Of a DNA stretch of 10,332 nucleotides, positions 1 to 7,531 are shown piece by piece (the stretch's first letter is position 1; each line of letters starts with the position of its first letter). Both the position numbers and the translations under genes were made by a program. The notes under the pieces are model-generated. The model had not been told where the DNA came from and made no database searches. It saw only the letters and a list, made by a program, of their open reading frames with translations. The stretch spans positions 1-10,332 of the forward strand of contig JAOUAY010000035.1 in assembly GCA_029860565.1 (NCBI GenBank). The letters run 5' to 3'. Source of the stretch: Candidatus Nitrosopumilus sp. Its GTDB lineage: Archaea; Thermoproteota; Nitrososphaeria; Nitrososphaerales; Nitrosopumilaceae.

Positions 1-51
1 GCATCTAATCGTACAAGTCGAGAAGGATTCAGTTCTGTAAGTTTTAGCTAG
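1..51 (+). CDS. Possible 3' end of a rightward gene (partial, unidentified)
   Basis: The frame starting at base 1 reads 16 residues (ASNRTSREGFSSVSFS) to a TAG at 49-51. That stop would overlap the TAG of the leftward flavoprotein gene in the palindrome CTAG (48-51), the same tail-to-tail geometry as the TTAA overlap at 8540-8543. This symmetry is the only argument for choosing this frame. The second + frame is also open, to a TAA at 38-40, and the - strand is open across 1-47 without a visible start codon. The fragment is too short to assign a family, and the stretch could equally be intergenic. Confidence 0.25.
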   Translation, partial: ASNRTSREGFSSVSFS

Positions 52-1061
52 GCTTTAGCTACTTTCATCAAATCTGCAATTTTTATATTCATTCCAAATC
101 TGTCTTCATGCTTTTTCATGTATATGAAAATTGACATAAAATCTGGTAATGCCTTTAAGAAGCTGAAATTTTTCTGAATTTTTGCTCTTACAAAATTAAA
201 TACTTTGGCATAAACTTTGTAGTGTTTCTCTATTGCTTTTTCATATGCTTTAAAATCATGCATGTTTTCAAGGAAAATCTCAACACATTGCATGGATGGG
301 ATAATTCCTTCTCCTAATAATGCATATACAGTTCCAATTGATTCTCCAACTCCAACTACTTTACCTGAATAATACGGTTTACATTTATCTGGAGTTGCTA
401 ATCTAATTGGACGTCCTTTAGTAGCAATTACTTTTCCGCCATGTTTTTCTAAAAATGCGTCAGTTGCCTTGATGTGATTTTTATTATAATCTCCTGCACC
501 AATATGTGCATATTTTCCACCTAATGGGAAATACCAAAAGTATCCTGACATCCCTGGAAATGGTTCGATGTAAAAATCGTCATACGGTACTTTGTCTTCA
601 TATTCAACTTTATACTCGTAGGTTGGTAAAAAGAAATCTTCTTTCATCTTTGGTAGGTAAACCCTATGAAAGCCTGTACAATCTACAATCATATCATATT
701 CTTTTTCTAATTCTTCTATCTTTGGTGGTGGACCATAAATTACGTTGCAATCTTTGATAAAATCTTTAATCAATCCTAATTTGTTATACGTACATAATCC
801 CTTCAATCCAATATCAAATTTTACATCGTTGCTCATTTTGACATGCATCTTTTTTCCGTCATGAATTAAAAAATCATCAAAATTCCTTCCTGTTTTTTTA
901 CAAAATCCATCTAATACTGATTTTATCGTTCCCCATGCACAAATAGAGTCATGTCTATCTTCTGTCATTCTTTCATATCCTACAGCTTCGTGTTCTGAAT
1001 TTTTTAGTCTGGCCATAAGATATGAGCCTGCTACACCCATTCCCATCACTGCTATCTTCAA
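48..1061 (-). CDS. Geranylgeranyl reductase family FAD-dependent oxidoreductase
   Basis: This is a predicted flavoprotein of the geranylgeranyl reductase family, which in archaea saturates the double bonds of geranylgeranyl chains in ether lipids; substrate and membrane association are inferred. From the proposed start, residues 2-15 form a dinucleotide-binding beta-alpha-beta segment with GxGxxG (GMGVAG). A mid-protein VDCTGFHR resembles the FAD-contacting D-x-T-G segment. SGYFWYFPLGGKYAHIGAG matches the family's Y/F-x-W-x-F-P-x-G...GxG signature, and ESIGTVYALLGEGI matches the second FAD motif before the C-terminal helices. I chose TTG at 1061 (337 aa), which opens directly into KIAVMGMG and lies about 29 bp from a TATA-like box. 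A GTG at 1097 would add 12 residues (349 aa) but would run translation through that box. The gene is monocistronic. Archaea often carry several paralogues, so the exact lipid step is open; it could act on another isoprenoid. Confidence 0.78.
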   Translation of the reverse strand: MKIAVMGMGVAGSYLMARLKNSEHEAVGYERMTEDRHDSICAWGTIKSVLDGFCKKTGRNFDDFLIHDGKKMHVKMSNDVKFDIGLKGLCTYNKLGLIKDFIKDCNVIYGPPPKIEELEKEYDMIVDCTGFHRVYLPKMKEDFFLPTYEYKVEYEDKVPYDDFYIEPFPGMSGYFWYFPLGGKYAHIGAGDYNKNHIKATDAFLEKHGGKVIATKGRPIRLATPDKCKPYYSGKVVGVGESIGTVYALLGEGIIPSMQCVEIFLENMHDFKAYEKAIEKHYKVYAKVFNFVRAKIQKNFSFLKALPDFMSIFIYMKKHEDRFGMNIKIADLMKVAKA

Positions 1062-1085
1062 GATATTCTGCGATCCTGTTATGCC

Positions 1086-1094
1086 TAATAAATA
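1086..1094 (-). promoter_or_regulatory. TATA-like box of the flavoprotein gene
   Basis: On the - strand this reads TATTTATTA, centred about 29 bp upstream of the TTG at 1061. The spacing suits a leaderless archaeal transcript starting at or next to that TTG, and it argues against the GTG at 1097, which lies upstream of the box. Confidence 0.5.
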
Positions 1095-1105
1095 CACTAT
1101 CTGAA

Positions 1106-1146
1106 AATTTTACTAGTGTCCAATCTTTTGGATAATTTTGACTAGT
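1106..1146. repeat. Duplicated AATTTT(G)ACTAGT element, possible operator
   Basis: AATTTTACTAGT (1106-1117) and AATTTTGACTAGT (1134-1146) form a near-perfect direct repeat. The palindromic hexamer ACTAGT occurs twice, 29 bp apart centre to centre. The pair lies 12-60 bp upstream of the TATA-like box of the leftward flavoprotein gene, where an archaeal activator or repressor would sit. The regulatory role is inferred. Confidence 0.35.
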
Positions 1147-1208
1147 ACGAAAAAGTAGTATTGGTCAAAAATCAAAATTGAATAGTTATATTGAAAAGAT
1201 AGTTTGTC

Positions 1209-1340
1209 GTCTGATTGCAAATGTTTCAGACCTTAGAACAATTGCTGTCATCAGAGAACGTATAGTCTCTGATCTTAAGTTAAAGAGATGTTCATCCATC
1301 CTTTGAGTATTGGTCTCAAACTCTTGCTTTTTTATTTTAT
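1209..1340 (+). ncRNA. Candidate structured RNA: three hairpins ending in a T-rich tract
   Basis: Three perfect inverted repeats lie in series: 1209-1231 (GTCTGA/TCAGAC, 11-nt loop), 1250-1273 (ATCAGAGA/TCTCTGAT, 8-nt loop) and 1302-1320 (TTTGAG/CTCAAA, 7-nt loop). The last is followed by a T-rich tract on the + strand (1328-1340), as expected at the 3' end of a rightward transcript. A TATA-like TTATATT at 1186-1192 would place a start near 1213-1217, so the first hairpin might be cut. Alternatively, the repeats could form in a leuS 3' UTR read leftward; leftward T-tracts lie at 1164-1179. A weak frame with no ATG (TTG 1178 to TGA 1306, 42 aa) and a 14-codon ATG frame (1221-1265) also cross the region. 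I do not recognise an RNA family. Confidence 0.28.
1302..1340 (+). terminator. Hairpin plus T-tract, terminator-like, rightward
   Basis: The stem TTTGAG/CTCAAA with a 7-nt loop is followed after about 7 nt by a T-run and further T-rich sequence reaching the leuS stop codon. It is oriented for transcription from the left, where no confident protein gene lies, so it supports a short rightward transcript rather than ending leuS. Archaeal termination depends mainly on the U-tract, so the stem may be incidental. Confidence 0.35.
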
Positions 1341-4204
1341 TCAATCAAAATCGCTGGCTTGAATGGTCTTGCATGTCTTGCTTTACCTTTAGGATCATAA
1401 ATGTCACTATCTAATTCTGAATACACTTGTATCTCTACTCCAAACTCTTTCTTTCCAATACTGATTAATTCCTTTGACAAGAATTCTTTTTCATCAAATT
1501 CTTTTGATTTTAATTTCATACTCTTGATTTCTTCAGATTCTGAATGTAAATCCTTGATTACTTTTTGTATGTAGTCTGGTATTTTTTTGGCATCTGTAGT
1601 TTGAGGATCTACAATCAATTCTTTCATTACAACTCCCATGTTGTTTTGACCACCTACCATAATTCTTAATATCTTACGATACACTGTTAATTTGAATCCA
1701 TCAGAATTTACATAGATTACAATTTTTTGTGGAGTGATTTTTGTAATTTTGAGAATGTTTGTAATGTCATCAATTGTTGATTTTAGTAATTCTTCAGATT
1801 GAATTGAGGTAGCATCTAATTTTTCTTTAGAGAATTCAGGCCATGTTGATTTTGATACCATGTCTGTATGTCCCAGTTTTTCCCACATCTCTTCAGCTAT
1901 GTGTGGCGCAAATGGAGATAGCATTGCAATTCGTGTAGAATTAATCTGGTGTAATATTCCTGAAATGTTTGCTCTGTTTTTGGCATTTGCTCTTTTGTGA
2001 TACCAGCTCAAATCTGATTCAAATGAAAACAAAATATCATGCAGTGCTTCTCGTAGTCTCATCTTCTCAATTGCCTCAGTTACTTGGGATATCATGCTCT
2101 GAGTTTTAGATAAAATCCACCTGTCTTCAGCCTCCAAATTACCGATCTCTCCTGCTTTTACCTTGGAGCATTCCTCAAGGAGTGATTCTAGTTTATTTTG
2201 AATGCCAAAGACTGATTCCATGTTAAAATCTGCATCTTGGAGTAGTTCTGCTGATGATATTATTGCCAATCTAATTGGGTCTGCACCGTGGTCTCTAATT
2301 GCAGTTCTTAGTGGAATGATGTTTCCCATACTCTTACTCATTTTTGCACCATCCATCATTACAGAACCATTGACTACAATTTCTTGAGGCCATAATTTTT
2401 TATCAAATATTGCAACGTGATTTAATACAAAAAATGACAAGTGATTCTGAACTAAATCTCTACCTGAGTGTCTAGAGTCAACTGGATAGAAATATTGAAA
2501 CTCTTTTTTCATCATTTCAATTACATCTTCAGTCAACTTGGAGGTTTGTGTAGCTAGTGCAATATCTCCTTTATCTAACAAAATATAATCAAAGAATTCT
2601 TTTGTTAAATTTTCAGGAGTTACTGTTCCATCATTTACAAATCTAGAAATGGTATAGTATGCCATGTAAATTACAGAATCTGATAAACTCTCAACAATCC
2701 AATCTTTATCCCATGGAAGTTTTGTTCCAAGTCCCTGTTGTCTTGCACAAGCTCGCTCATGCAACCAATCAATTACCTCTTTGAACTCTGTTCTGATATT
2801 ATTTGGTAGAATGTTCATCTCATCAAAACAATTGCGAGCTAGTTCTTTCCATTCTTCATCTCCGTAATTCAAAAACCATTGATTGTTCAATACTTTAACA
2901 ACACATTCTGCTCCACAACGACAATGTACTGGAGCATTTTCAAGTACTGGGAATTTTTCTAGATGATCATTCTCTTCTAACCATGCTCTTACTTTGTCTC
3001 GTCCAAATTGGACTTTTTCATTATTGAATTTATCACATTTTTCATTTAGCTTTCCATCTGTGAATTCTTTTAGATACAATTCTTTTGTAGCCTCTTCTAA
3101 CTTTTCATCTGATTGGCTTGAGACTCCTAATTTTTCACAAATGTCTTTTGCAGGAAATTCCCCATACCCTTCAGTAACAATTATCGGAATAGGCTCAATT
3201 TTGACCGCTAATTCATGATTTTTAGCCTTCAAATCCATCAATGCCTGGTAATCCTTTGGTGCATGTGCAGGTACTGACATTACAAGGCCCGTGCCCATTC
3301 CAGGCTCTACAAACTCTGCAGGCAATATCGGGATTTCTCGTCCATTGTGATTTGTAGCATATTTTCCAATAATTTCATTACCTGGAATATCGCCAACAAT
3401 TTTGACCTCTTTTTCAAAGAATTCTATTTTCTTTGCACATTCTTCAGAAACTATCCATGTTTCATTATCCACTGCTACCTTTTTGTAAATTGTATTTGGA
3501 TTGACCCACAAATTTGTAACTCCAAAAATTGTTTCAGGTCTTAGTGTTGTAACTGGAAAAATAAATTTGCCAAATGAAAATTTGACTAGGAAATTTTTAT
3601 CATCAATCTTTGGTTCAACGTCTCCCATTGTATCATGCTGTGATACTGGGTTTTGATCAACAGGACACCATCCAACTGGATGACTCCCTTGAATAATTCT
3701 ACCGCTTTCTTTGAGAGTTGTAATTTGCCACTCGATAAACTTTTGATAACCTGGAACTATAGTTGTGAATTCTCTTCTCCAATCAATGGAATAACCCATC
3801 TCAATCATTCCAGATTTAATTTCTTTATGGAAATAATCTGCAATCTTTATTGGTTCAACAAATGTTTTGATGTCTTCTTCTGGAACATGATATACGTTTT
3901 GTAACCCATCTAGGATTTCTTTTTCTCCAGCTTGAATTCTCTTTGCCATGCCAAGAACAGGAGTACCAGTATAATGAAATCCCATTGGGAATAATACGTT
4001 ATACCCTTGCATTCTGTAAAATCTTGAATGAACATCAGCTAGTGTGTAAGTTCTGCCGTGTCCAATATGTTGAGGAGAATTTGGATACGGATATGCAACT
4101 GTAATGAATTTTTTTGGTTTCTCATTTGGATTTGTTTCAAAGTCCTTTGATTCAATCCATCTGTTTCGCCATTTGTTTTCTATCTCGTTCCAGTTAATTG
4201 TCAT
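1337..4204 (-). CDS. leuS: Leucyl-tRNA synthetase (archaeal type)
   Basis: Cytosolic class Ia enzyme that charges tRNA-Leu with leucine using ATP. The 955-aa length fits archaeal/eukaryotic-type LeuRS. HIGH is at residues 46-49 after YPYPNSPQ. The CP1 editing domain has the threonine-rich motif TTLRPETIFG starting at residue 219 and, around residues 300-320, GTGLVMSVPAHAPKDY with the aspartate used in hydrolysing mischarged tRNA. A cysteine cluster HCRCGAEC (427-434; C428, C430, C434) could bind zinc. KMSKS is at 621-625, followed by the helical anticodon-binding domain and an archaeal C-terminal extension ending near ARPFKPAI. The start is ATG at 4204, only 4 bp after the alaS TGA, with AGGATGA upstream acting as ribosome-binding site and carrying the alaS stop. 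The gene is almost certainly co-transcribed with alaS. All catalytic signatures are intact. Confidence 0.97.
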   Translation of the reverse strand: MTINWNEIENKWRNRWIESKDFETNPNEKPKKFITVAYPYPNSPQHIGHGRTYTLADVHSRFYRMQGYNVLFPMGFHYTGTPVLGMAKRIQAGEKEILDGLQNVYHVPEEDIKTFVEPIKIADYFHKEIKSGMIEMGYSIDWRREFTTIVPGYQKFIEWQITTLKESGRIIQGSHPVGWCPVDQNPVSQHDTMGDVEPKIDDKNFLVKFSFGKFIFPVTTLRPETIFGVTNLWVNPNTIYKKVAVDNETWIVSEECAKKIEFFEKEVKIVGDIPGNEIIGKYATNHNGREIPILPAEFVEPGMGTGLVMSVPAHAPKDYQALMDLKAKNHELAVKIEPIPIIVTEGYGEFPAKDICEKLGVSSQSDEKLEEATKELYLKEFTDGKLNEKCDKFNNEKVQFGRDKVRAWLEENDHLEKFPVLENAPVHCRCGAECVVKVLNNQWFLNYGDEEWKELARNCFDEMNILPNNIRTEFKEVIDWLHERACARQQGLGTKLPWDKDWIVESLSDSVIYMAYYTISRFVNDGTVTPENLTKEFFDYILLDKGDIALATQTSKLTEDVIEMMKKEFQYFYPVDSRHSGRDLVQNHLSFFVLNHVAIFDKKLWPQEIVVNGSVMMDGAKMSKSMGNIIPLRTAIRDHGADPIRLAIISSAELLQDADFNMESVFGIQNKLESLLEECSKVKAGEIGNLEAEDRWILSKTQSMISQVTEAIEKMRLREALHDILFSFESDLSWYHKRANAKNRANISGILHQINSTRIAMLSPFAPHIAEEMWEKLGHTDMVSKSTWPEFSKEKLDATSIQSEELLKSTIDDITNILKITKITPQKIVIYVNSDGFKLTVYRKILRIMVGGQNNMGVVMKELIVDPQTTDAKKIPDYIQKVIKDLHSESEEIKSMKLKSKEFDEKEFLSKELISIGKKEFGVEIQVYSELDSDIYDPKGKARHARPFKPAILIE

Positions 4205-4208
4205 TTTT

Positions 4209-4215
4209 TCATCCT
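4209..4215 (-). promoter_or_regulatory. leuS ribosome-binding site overlapping the alaS stop
   Basis: On the - strand AGGATGA ends 4 bases before the leuS ATG (4204) and contains the alaS TGA stop. It partly matches the archaeal Shine-Dalgarno consensus (GGAGGTGA). The arrangement suggests coupled translation of the two synthetases. Confidence 0.55.
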
Positions 4216-6878
4216 AAAATCATTGATTTCGCTTTGGCAATTGCCTCGTCTTTTTTAGATGTGTCTTTTCCTCCACCTTGAGCAAATTTAGCATCACCTC
4301 CGCCAGAGCCACCTAGAATTGAGGCTATTTCCTTGGCTATCTCACCAGAATTTACGCCTGATTCCTCCCCTGCATGCACCATTATTCTTACAGTTGGTCC
4401 TGATTCAAAAATTCCACAAAAGGCAGCTTTACTATCTTTAGTTATTAGTTTCTTGCCAAAGTTTTGATGAAAATAATCATCGTATTGTTCACTTGCAGTA
4501 AAGCAAATTTTGTTTTTCACTGTAATTTCATCTAGTTCTCCTGATTCACCACCTAGAATTTTTTCTAATAGTATGGGGATCTGTTCTCTTGCTTTTTGTT
4601 TATTTTCTTCTCGCTGTTTTTCTAGTGTTTGCTTTGCAATATTTTCTTCAGCTTGTTTCTTTGATTCTTCTTCTTGATCTTTGACGTATTGAAATGCAGT
4701 AGGACCTGAGACAAACTCTATACGAACTACTCCGTCTTGAATTCTTTTGGTCTTTGTAATTTTGATTAATTCTATATCTCCAGTTTTCTTTACATGTGTT
4801 CCACCACATGCTTCTATATCTTGATCTTCAATTGATACAATTCTAACTGATTTTACTGGAACTACACCCCCCTGGTAAATTCTAAATCCATATTTTTGCT
4901 CTGCAGTTCCTCTATCATAATAATCGATGTTGACTGAAAGATTTTGTTTGACCATGCTATTAGCTGCATCTTCAATCTGTTTTACTTGCTCATTAGTTAA
5001 TGATGAATGATGTGTAATATCTAATCTGGCATGATCATCGTCTTTGAATGCAGAGTGTTGCCAAATCCATGAACCTAACACTCCTCTTGATGATGCATTA
5101 ATGATGTGTGTACTGGTGTGATTTTTGGTAATGTTTACACGACGAGTTTCATCTACCTTGCATGATACGGTGTCTCCTTCTTTTGGTACGCCGTCTTCTA
5201 ATTGATGAACAATAATGTCTGCGTGTTTATCTACATTGATCACATTGAATCCTGCGATACTTCCAAAGTCTGGTTCTTGTCCACCACCTCTGGCATAAAA
5301 TGAAGTTTTATCTAATATCACTTGGTCATCAAAGACCTTGATTACTTTGGCTTCAAACTCCATTGGGTCGTCTTTGTAAAATAGCGTCTCAGTTTCAGGT
5401 AATTTTTCTAGTGGAAGTTCTGTAATTGTTTTTTTCTTTTCAGACTGGTGCAAATCAGATAATTTGGAATAAAATGATGATGGAATTTCAGAAATTGCAT
5501 TTACTTCTTTGAGATATTCAGGTGTAATGCCATCGGATTCGTACAGTGTAATCAGTTCATCGACACTCGGCACACCTTTTTCACGAATCTTTTCTGCCTT
5601 TTTTTTCATGTGCACTTTGGATTCTTCATATCTTGTTGATTCTAGCTTGAGAATTTGCTTGACGTCTTCTCTCTTTTCATCAAGTTCTGGATAGGTATCT
5701 TTGAGATAATCAATATGGGCATCAATTAATTCATCAATATTCAATTTTAGATTTAGGTGATTAATTGTTCCATTAATTCTTCGCAACATCATTCTGAGAT
5801 TATATCCTCCACCTACATTACTTGGAAGTGCACCATCTGTAATTGCAAAAATCAATGTTCTAAGATGATCTGCAATCAGATACACTCCTTCAAGTGGTGT
5901 TATCATCTTGTTTAGTTGATCATCAGTTACTCCTGCAGTCTTTATTGCATGACGTCTGACATCATTGAGATCCTCAAAATTATCTAATGCCTTTGCAATC
6001 TCTGTAAAGTACTTTCTCAAAATTTCTGAATCTGAATCAATCCCAATCTTTTCAAATAATTTTTGATTGATTGGACCAAAACAGCAGTCATATGCCGTGG
6101 GTGTTCCCATTGTAATCCATGCAAATCTTTCAAGACCAGCACCCATATCGATAACTCTTTGATCAAGTGTTGTATGTTGTCCTAATTCGCCTTGAAATTC
6201 AGTAAATACAGCATTTCCAAGCTCTAATCCTCTGACAAAATATTCTAATGATGGACCAAAAGAGCCACCACCAGCCCATACATCTTCTACAAAAATAACT
6301 TCTTCTTTTTTTATTCCAAATTGATCAGTTAGTAATCTAAAATCTAAATCAACACATTCATCTTTCCAATACCCTTGTGAATCTGGAATACTGTGTTGTC
6401 CAATCATGCAAAAACTTGAAAAGTGTCTACCAGTTACTCCAACATTTTCCAAGTCCTTGAAACGCAAACATGTTTGTGGAACTACTAGTGGATTTGCAGG
6501 AAACTCAAAAACCACCTTGGATCCCATCACTCTTTGAAAATCTACCACTGATGCAATTGTAAAATACAAGTCATCACGCCATCTACAAACAACAGGATAT
6601 CTGCTAACAGAAGTATGATTATTTTTTACAAAAAATTCTTCAACTTGTTTCCATGCTTGTGTATAATCAAATCTCTTAGTTGTTGGAGGCTCTCCAATGA
6701 ATGAATATGTGTCATCTGCATCATCTGGGCATAAATCTCGTCCTGAATTTAGAGTCCAAAAGAATCTCCCACATTTTGAGCAAGCTTTTCTAACAAAACC
6801 CTGTTCTTGGAATAATTTGACGTTATAGTATCTGTCAGGATCAGATGAAAATTCTTTTAGAATCTCTTTTTTATCCAA
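4209..6878 (-). CDS. alaS: Alanyl-tRNA synthetase (archaeal type)
   Basis: Class II enzyme that charges tRNA-Ala and clears mischarged Ser/Gly; 889 aa, usual for archaeal AlaRS. An N-terminal cysteine knuckle (C33, C36, C50) precedes the catalytic core, with the motif 2 region at about 98-115 (CRWRDDLYFTIASVVDFQ) and motif 3 GAGLERF at 246-252. The editing domain has the four zinc ligands H587 and H591 (HTSTH) plus C691 and H695 (CGGTH). A charged coiled stretch then leads to a C-terminal domain with the glycine-rich GGSGGGDAKFAQGGG. No ATG lies between the upstream in-frame stop and the conserved N-terminus, so I take TTG at 6878; a TATA-like box about 25 bp upstream suggests a leaderless message. 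It is the first gene of an operon with leuS. In place of the CGxxPC I expect at the end of the knuckle, this protein reads CPDDADD, lacking the fourth cysteine. Confidence 0.96.
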   Translation of the reverse strand: MDKKEILKEFSSDPDRYYNVKLFQEQGFVRKACSKCGRFFWTLNSGRDLCPDDADDTYSFIGEPPTTKRFDYTQAWKQVEEFFVKNNHTSVSRYPVVCRWRDDLYFTIASVVDFQRVMGSKVVFEFPANPLVVPQTCLRFKDLENVGVTGRHFSSFCMIGQHSIPDSQGYWKDECVDLDFRLLTDQFGIKKEEVIFVEDVWAGGGSFGPSLEYFVRGLELGNAVFTEFQGELGQHTTLDQRVIDMGAGLERFAWITMGTPTAYDCCFGPINQKLFEKIGIDSDSEILRKYFTEIAKALDNFEDLNDVRRHAIKTAGVTDDQLNKMITPLEGVYLIADHLRTLIFAITDGALPSNVGGGYNLRMMLRRINGTINHLNLKLNIDELIDAHIDYLKDTYPELDEKREDVKQILKLESTRYEESKVHMKKKAEKIREKGVPSVDELITLYESDGITPEYLKEVNAISEIPSSFYSKLSDLHQSEKKKTITELPLEKLPETETLFYKDDPMEFEAKVIKVFDDQVILDKTSFYARGGGQEPDFGSIAGFNVINVDKHADIIVHQLEDGVPKEGDTVSCKVDETRRVNITKNHTSTHIINASSRGVLGSWIWQHSAFKDDDHARLDITHHSSLTNEQVKQIEDAANSMVKQNLSVNIDYYDRGTAEQKYGFRIYQGGVVPVKSVRIVSIEDQDIEACGGTHVKKTGDIELIKITKTKRIQDGVVRIEFVSGPTAFQYVKDQEEESKKQAEENIAKQTLEKQREENKQKAREQIPILLEKILGGESGELDEITVKNKICFTASEQYDDYFHQNFGKKLITKDSKAAFCGIFESGPTVRIMVHAGEESGVNSGEIAKEIASILGGSGGGDAKFAQGGGKDTSKKDEAIAKAKSMILG

Positions 6879-6898
6879 CGATGAGGCTGCTCTAATCC

Positions 6899-6906
6899 AA
6901 TATTAA
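6899..6906 (-). promoter_or_regulatory. TATA-like box of the alaS-leuS operon
   Basis: TTAATATT on the - strand, centred about 25 bp upstream of the TTG at 6878. It lies back to back with the box of the rightward gene at 6928-6934, giving a compact bidirectional promoter in the 78-bp spacer. Confidence 0.45.
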
Positions 6907-6927
6907 GAATTGTCGATTAATGATACA

Positions 6928-6934
6928 TTAAATA
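6928..6934 (+). promoter_or_regulatory. TATA-like box of the 169-aa protein gene
   Basis: TTAAATA centred about 26 bp upstream of the ATG at 6957, consistent with a leaderless transcript. No Shine-Dalgarno sequence is seen before the ATG (CAGTTTATTC). Confidence 0.45.
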
Positions 6935-6956
6935 CAATACATAATCCAGTTTATTC

Positions 6957-7466
6957 ATGTTTGGAAAAAAACCTACTTTAAAAGAAGGAACTCCTGTTTT
7001 CTCTATCAAAAAAAATGGTGATTATAATGACTTTATTTTCGGTATAGTTACTGGAGTAGATGGAAAAAAAGTAGGTATCAACGGAATAATTGTTAATCCT
7101 ATTGGTTTGAAAAATAAAATTGCACAAGGAAAAACTGGAGAACGTTCACAAGAAATACTTCTTCATCCGACCCCTGACAATGTTGTATTGGCTTTAGTGT
7201 ATAGAGTTGAACATGAAAATTATGCTGAAGTAATTGATCTTGATGTTGATAAATGTGATATCCTTCCTCCAAAGATTTATGCAATGTTGGATGGTTGGAT
7301 TCGAGAATCTTTACCTGAATTCATTAACACTGTTCTGTCTTTACCACCAGGTTCTGAAAGAGATGAAGCTAAACGAGTTTTAAAAAATAGGATGGATACT
7401 TTGACGGATCCGACTCTTAAACGAACCCTATACGCTGTTTGTAGAAGTCTTAAAATCCTAAACTAA
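6957..7466 (+). CDS. Hypothetical protein, 169 aa, no family recognised
   Basis: I do not recognise this protein. It is probably soluble and cytosolic: there is no signal peptide or membrane segment. Residues 1-100 look beta-rich with short turns (GTPVFSIKKNGDYNDFIFG, VDGKKVGINGIIVNPIG, then LALVYRVEHENYAEVIDLDV), as in a small barrel. Residues 103-169 look helical and basic (PKIYAMLDGWIRESLPEF, then ERDEAKRVLKNRMDTL and TLKRTLYAVCRSLKIL). It has only two cysteines (C100, C162), so no evident metal site. The start ATG has a TATA-like box 26 bp upstream and a T-rich tract follows the stop, so it looks monocistronic. It sits between alaS and rpl12, which hints at a translation-related role, but this is only context. 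Codon use matches its neighbours, so it is a resident gene rather than a recent arrival. Confidence 0.85.
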   Translation: MFGKKPTLKEGTPVFSIKKNGDYNDFIFGIVTGVDGKKVGINGIIVNPIGLKNKIAQGKTGERSQEILLHPTPDNVVLALVYRVEHENYAEVIDLDVDKCDILPPKIYAMLDGWIRESLPEFINTVLSLPPGSERDEAKRVLKNRMDTLTDPTLKRTLYAVCRSLKILN

Positions 7467-7467
7467 A

Positions 7468-7479
7468 TTTTTAATTTTT
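7468..7479 (+). terminator. T-rich terminator after the 169-aa protein gene
   Basis: TTTTTAATTTTT starts 2 bases after the stop codon. It matches the oligo-T type of archaeal terminator, and no stem precedes it. Confidence 0.45.
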
Positions 7480-7498
7480 AGGCATGACTTCTCCATAG

Positions 7499-7508
7499 TT
7501 TTATATTA
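7499..7508 (+). promoter_or_regulatory. TATA-like box of rpl12
   Basis: TTTTATATTA centred about 28 bp upstream of the ATG at 7532. This is the clearest TATA-like box in the window, as expected for a highly expressed stalk protein, and it fits a transcript starting at or within a few bases of the ATG. Confidence 0.55.
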
Positions 7509-7531
7509 TGCCCTAAGGAAATCTCGACATA

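Noticed and set aside
1..47. - strand frame continuing in phase beyond the flavoprotein TAG (LKLTELNPSRLVRLDA)
   Set aside because: Stop-codon readthrough or an extension was considered, but there is no start codon and no recognisable domain, and the stretch is too short to judge.
1226..1253. Possible box C/D sRNA on the - strand (TGATGA at 1253-1248, CTGA at 1229-1226)
   Set aside because: There is only one C-like and one D-like box, 18 nt apart; no C'/D' pair or flanking stem of the right geometry was found.
1209..1306. Degenerate tRNA gene in the hairpin region
   Set aside because: No GTTCGANNC T-loop sequence, no acceptor stem pairing and no cloverleaf spacing could be found.
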